In this document: positions 48,900 through 50,082 of the stretch, in pieces
How the letters are laid out: every line of letters starts with the position of its first letter
Position numbering within the stretch: position 1 is the first letter of the stretch
Source of the DNA: an uncultured Lachnospiraceae bacterium
GTDB lineage: Bacteria > Bacillota > Clostridia > Lachnospirales > Lachnospiraceae
Length of the DNA: 50,082 nucleotides
Direction of reading: 5' to 3'
NCBI GenBank assembly: GCA_910588865.1
Contig: CAJUSJ010000021.1
Location: forward strand, 1 to 50,082
The notes under the pieces: generated by a model
The model's input: the letters and a program-made list of their open reading frames with translations, nothing else
Told to the model about the DNA's origin: nothing
Databases searched by the model: none
Program-made: the position numbers and the translations under genes

Positions 48900-50082
48900 T
48901 TATCTCCTTTTTCTTATCATATACATTATTTTCGTAATGTTAAAAAGAAAGAAATCATCACGCAACACTATTAATAAAATAACATATGAACTAAACCCAA
49001 TCAGTATCAAAATAAATGTGTTAACTATCGAAGGCATAAAAAAATGAGCAGACCAATATAATAGTATAGCCATTATGATGCTAGCAATATAGTAGTTAGC
49101 GCCACCCTTAAATATCTCTATTATTGATAATTCTCTCCTGAGAACCAAAAGCTGAGAAACCGCAATGACTGTTTCCGCGATAACTGACGCAATCGCCGCT
49201 CCCATTGCCCCATAAATGCGTATCATAAAGGTATTGAGACTAAAATTTGTTAACGCTCCAAGCACAACTGTTAACGTAAGTAAATTTTCTCTTTTAGTAG
49301 GAATTAAATATTGTGTTCCTGTAATATTACTGATTCCAATAACAATAATTAAGATGGGTAAAATTTTCAAAAGCAAAATTACATTCTCATATCCAGGTCC
49401 ATAAAACCAAGGAACAAAATTAGAGGAAACTATCATCAATCCTATGCATAAAGGTATCCCTAATAGAAATACGAATTTAAACCCATTATACATCAATTTT
49501 GTAACTTCACAAGTATCTCCTTGTTTAAAGTAATATCCAATTCGAGGCATAATAACAGTTCCTAATGAAGTCACAAGCGTTAATACAAGTTTAGATATTT
49601 TGATTGCTTGTTCATAATATCCATTCTGAAAGGAATCCTGAGTTATAATTCCAATCATAGTTTTATCAAGGACAGTATAAACATTAATTGCTATGGCGGG
49701 AATGAATAACAAAAGAATTTCACATGTCCTTTTAAACGGTTGGAGTTCTTTAACAGATATTCGAGTAATATATTTGCGTACATTCCACCATAAAGACAAA
49801 TTTCCTAAGAACGTAAAAAACGCTAATCCAAAAGCGTATTTGTAAATATCATCCGCACTCCTTACAAATCCAAAGAGGTAGACAATATTTAAAGATTTAA
49901 AAAAAATATTCTTTGCGACAATTTTCCCAAATTCCTCTAATCCTTGATAAAACCACGTAATATCTACTATTACCGCTACTACTTGAAAAATCAGAAAATA
50001 ATATATATGGTTTGTTGTTTCATATGTCATATATAAGACGTATAGAATTAACGCAATACCTCCTGACGTTATTTCAAATAAT
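48900..50082 (-). CDS. Polysaccharide flippase (Wzx/RfbX-type), 5' end beyond the window
   Basis: The reading frame stays open from 48900 to the window edge, giving about 393 residues, so the apparent ATG at 50030 is internal. About ten hydrophobic segments are visible. Conserved flippase stretches are WFYQGLEEFGKIVAKN, the LDKTMIGIITQDSFQNGYYEQ loop, KLVLTLVTSLGTVIMPRIG and PWFYGPGYENVILLLKILP. These match the oligosaccharide flippase (MOP) superfamily, which moves lipid-linked repeat units across the membrane. About 80-90 N-terminal residues appear to lie outside. The gene is clearly more AT-rich than the rest of the window, as is usual for transferred capsule or exopolysaccharide clusters. 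Confidence 0.88.
   Translation of the reverse strand, partial: LFEITSGGIALILYVLYMTYETTNHIYYFLIFQVVAVIVDITWFYQGLEEFGKIVAKNIFFKSLNIVYLFGFVRSADDIYKYAFGLAFFTFLGNLSLWWNVRKYITRISVKELQPFKRTCEILLLFIPAIAINVYTVLDKTMIGIITQDSFQNGYYEQAIKISKLVLTLVTSLGTVIMPRIGYYFKQGDTCEVTKLMYNGFKFVFLLGIPLCIGLMIVSSNFVPWFYGPGYENVILLLKILPILIIVIGISNITGTQYLIPTKRENLLTLTVVLGALTNFSLNTFMIRIYGAMGAAIASVIAETVIAVSQLLVLRRELSIIEIFKGGANYYIASIIMAILLYWSAHFFMPSIVNTFILILIGFSSYVILLIVLRDDFFLFNITKIMYMIRKRR

Overview
The window looks like a chromosomal segment of an anaerobic, spore-forming Clostridia, most likely Lachnospiraceae. Evidence: a moderately high-GC, clostridial-type division and cell-wall (dcw) cluster, strong AGGAGG ribosome sites, several TTG starts, an rnc-smc-ftsY operon, AddAB instead of RecBCD, and a small Spo0E-type sporulation phosphatase. 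The taxonomic call is inference; no rRNA or tRNA gene was seen.

Region 1 (1-12520, all minus strand) is the dcw cluster. In transcription order it reads mraZ, rsmH, an FtsL-like gene, two class B penicillin-binding proteins, mraY, murD, ftsW, murA, divIB/ftsQ and ftsZ, which runs off the left edge. murG and ftsA are not at their usual places. The mra promoter is followed by five 10-11 bp phased GTGG repeats that look like a MraZ operator. Internal sigma-A-type promoters precede mraY and ftsZ.

Region 2 (12558-13411) looks like a long intergenic gap but holds a terminator, a 51-codon Spo0E-like gene, a hairpin-dense leader of about 410 nt, a consensus-like promoter and three Spo0A-box-like sites just upstream of it. 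This reads as a Spo0A-controlled feedback unit with an unknown structured RNA.

Region 3 (13412-33347) is mostly housekeeping: ychF (plus), addB-addA (minus), a small FMN-binding-like membrane protein and a MATE transporter (plus), a large lipoprotein, and the minus-strand series plsX-acpP-rnc-smc-ftsY-ilvA.

Region 4 (33371-41490, minus) is the most interesting accessory locus: a tightly packed five-gene operon encoding a SWIM zinc-finger protein, a HEAT-like repeat protein, a MoxR-type AAA+ ATPase, a DUF5682 protein with TraB/ChaN-like motifs, and a MIDAS-containing VWA protein. Its function is not established. Its last codons lie inside a palindromic repeat related to one in Region 2.

Region 5 (41635-50082) is accessory: a GH36 alpha-galactosidase, a soluble hybrid histidine kinase with its own near-perfect promoter, a frameshifted AAA-ATPase-like/PD-(D/E)XK gene, an Rpn-family nuclease gene with a 12-bp tandem repeat, a deleted second copy of that gene with its promoter retained, and the AT-rich start of what may be a polysaccharide cluster (a Wzx-type flippase cut by the right edge).
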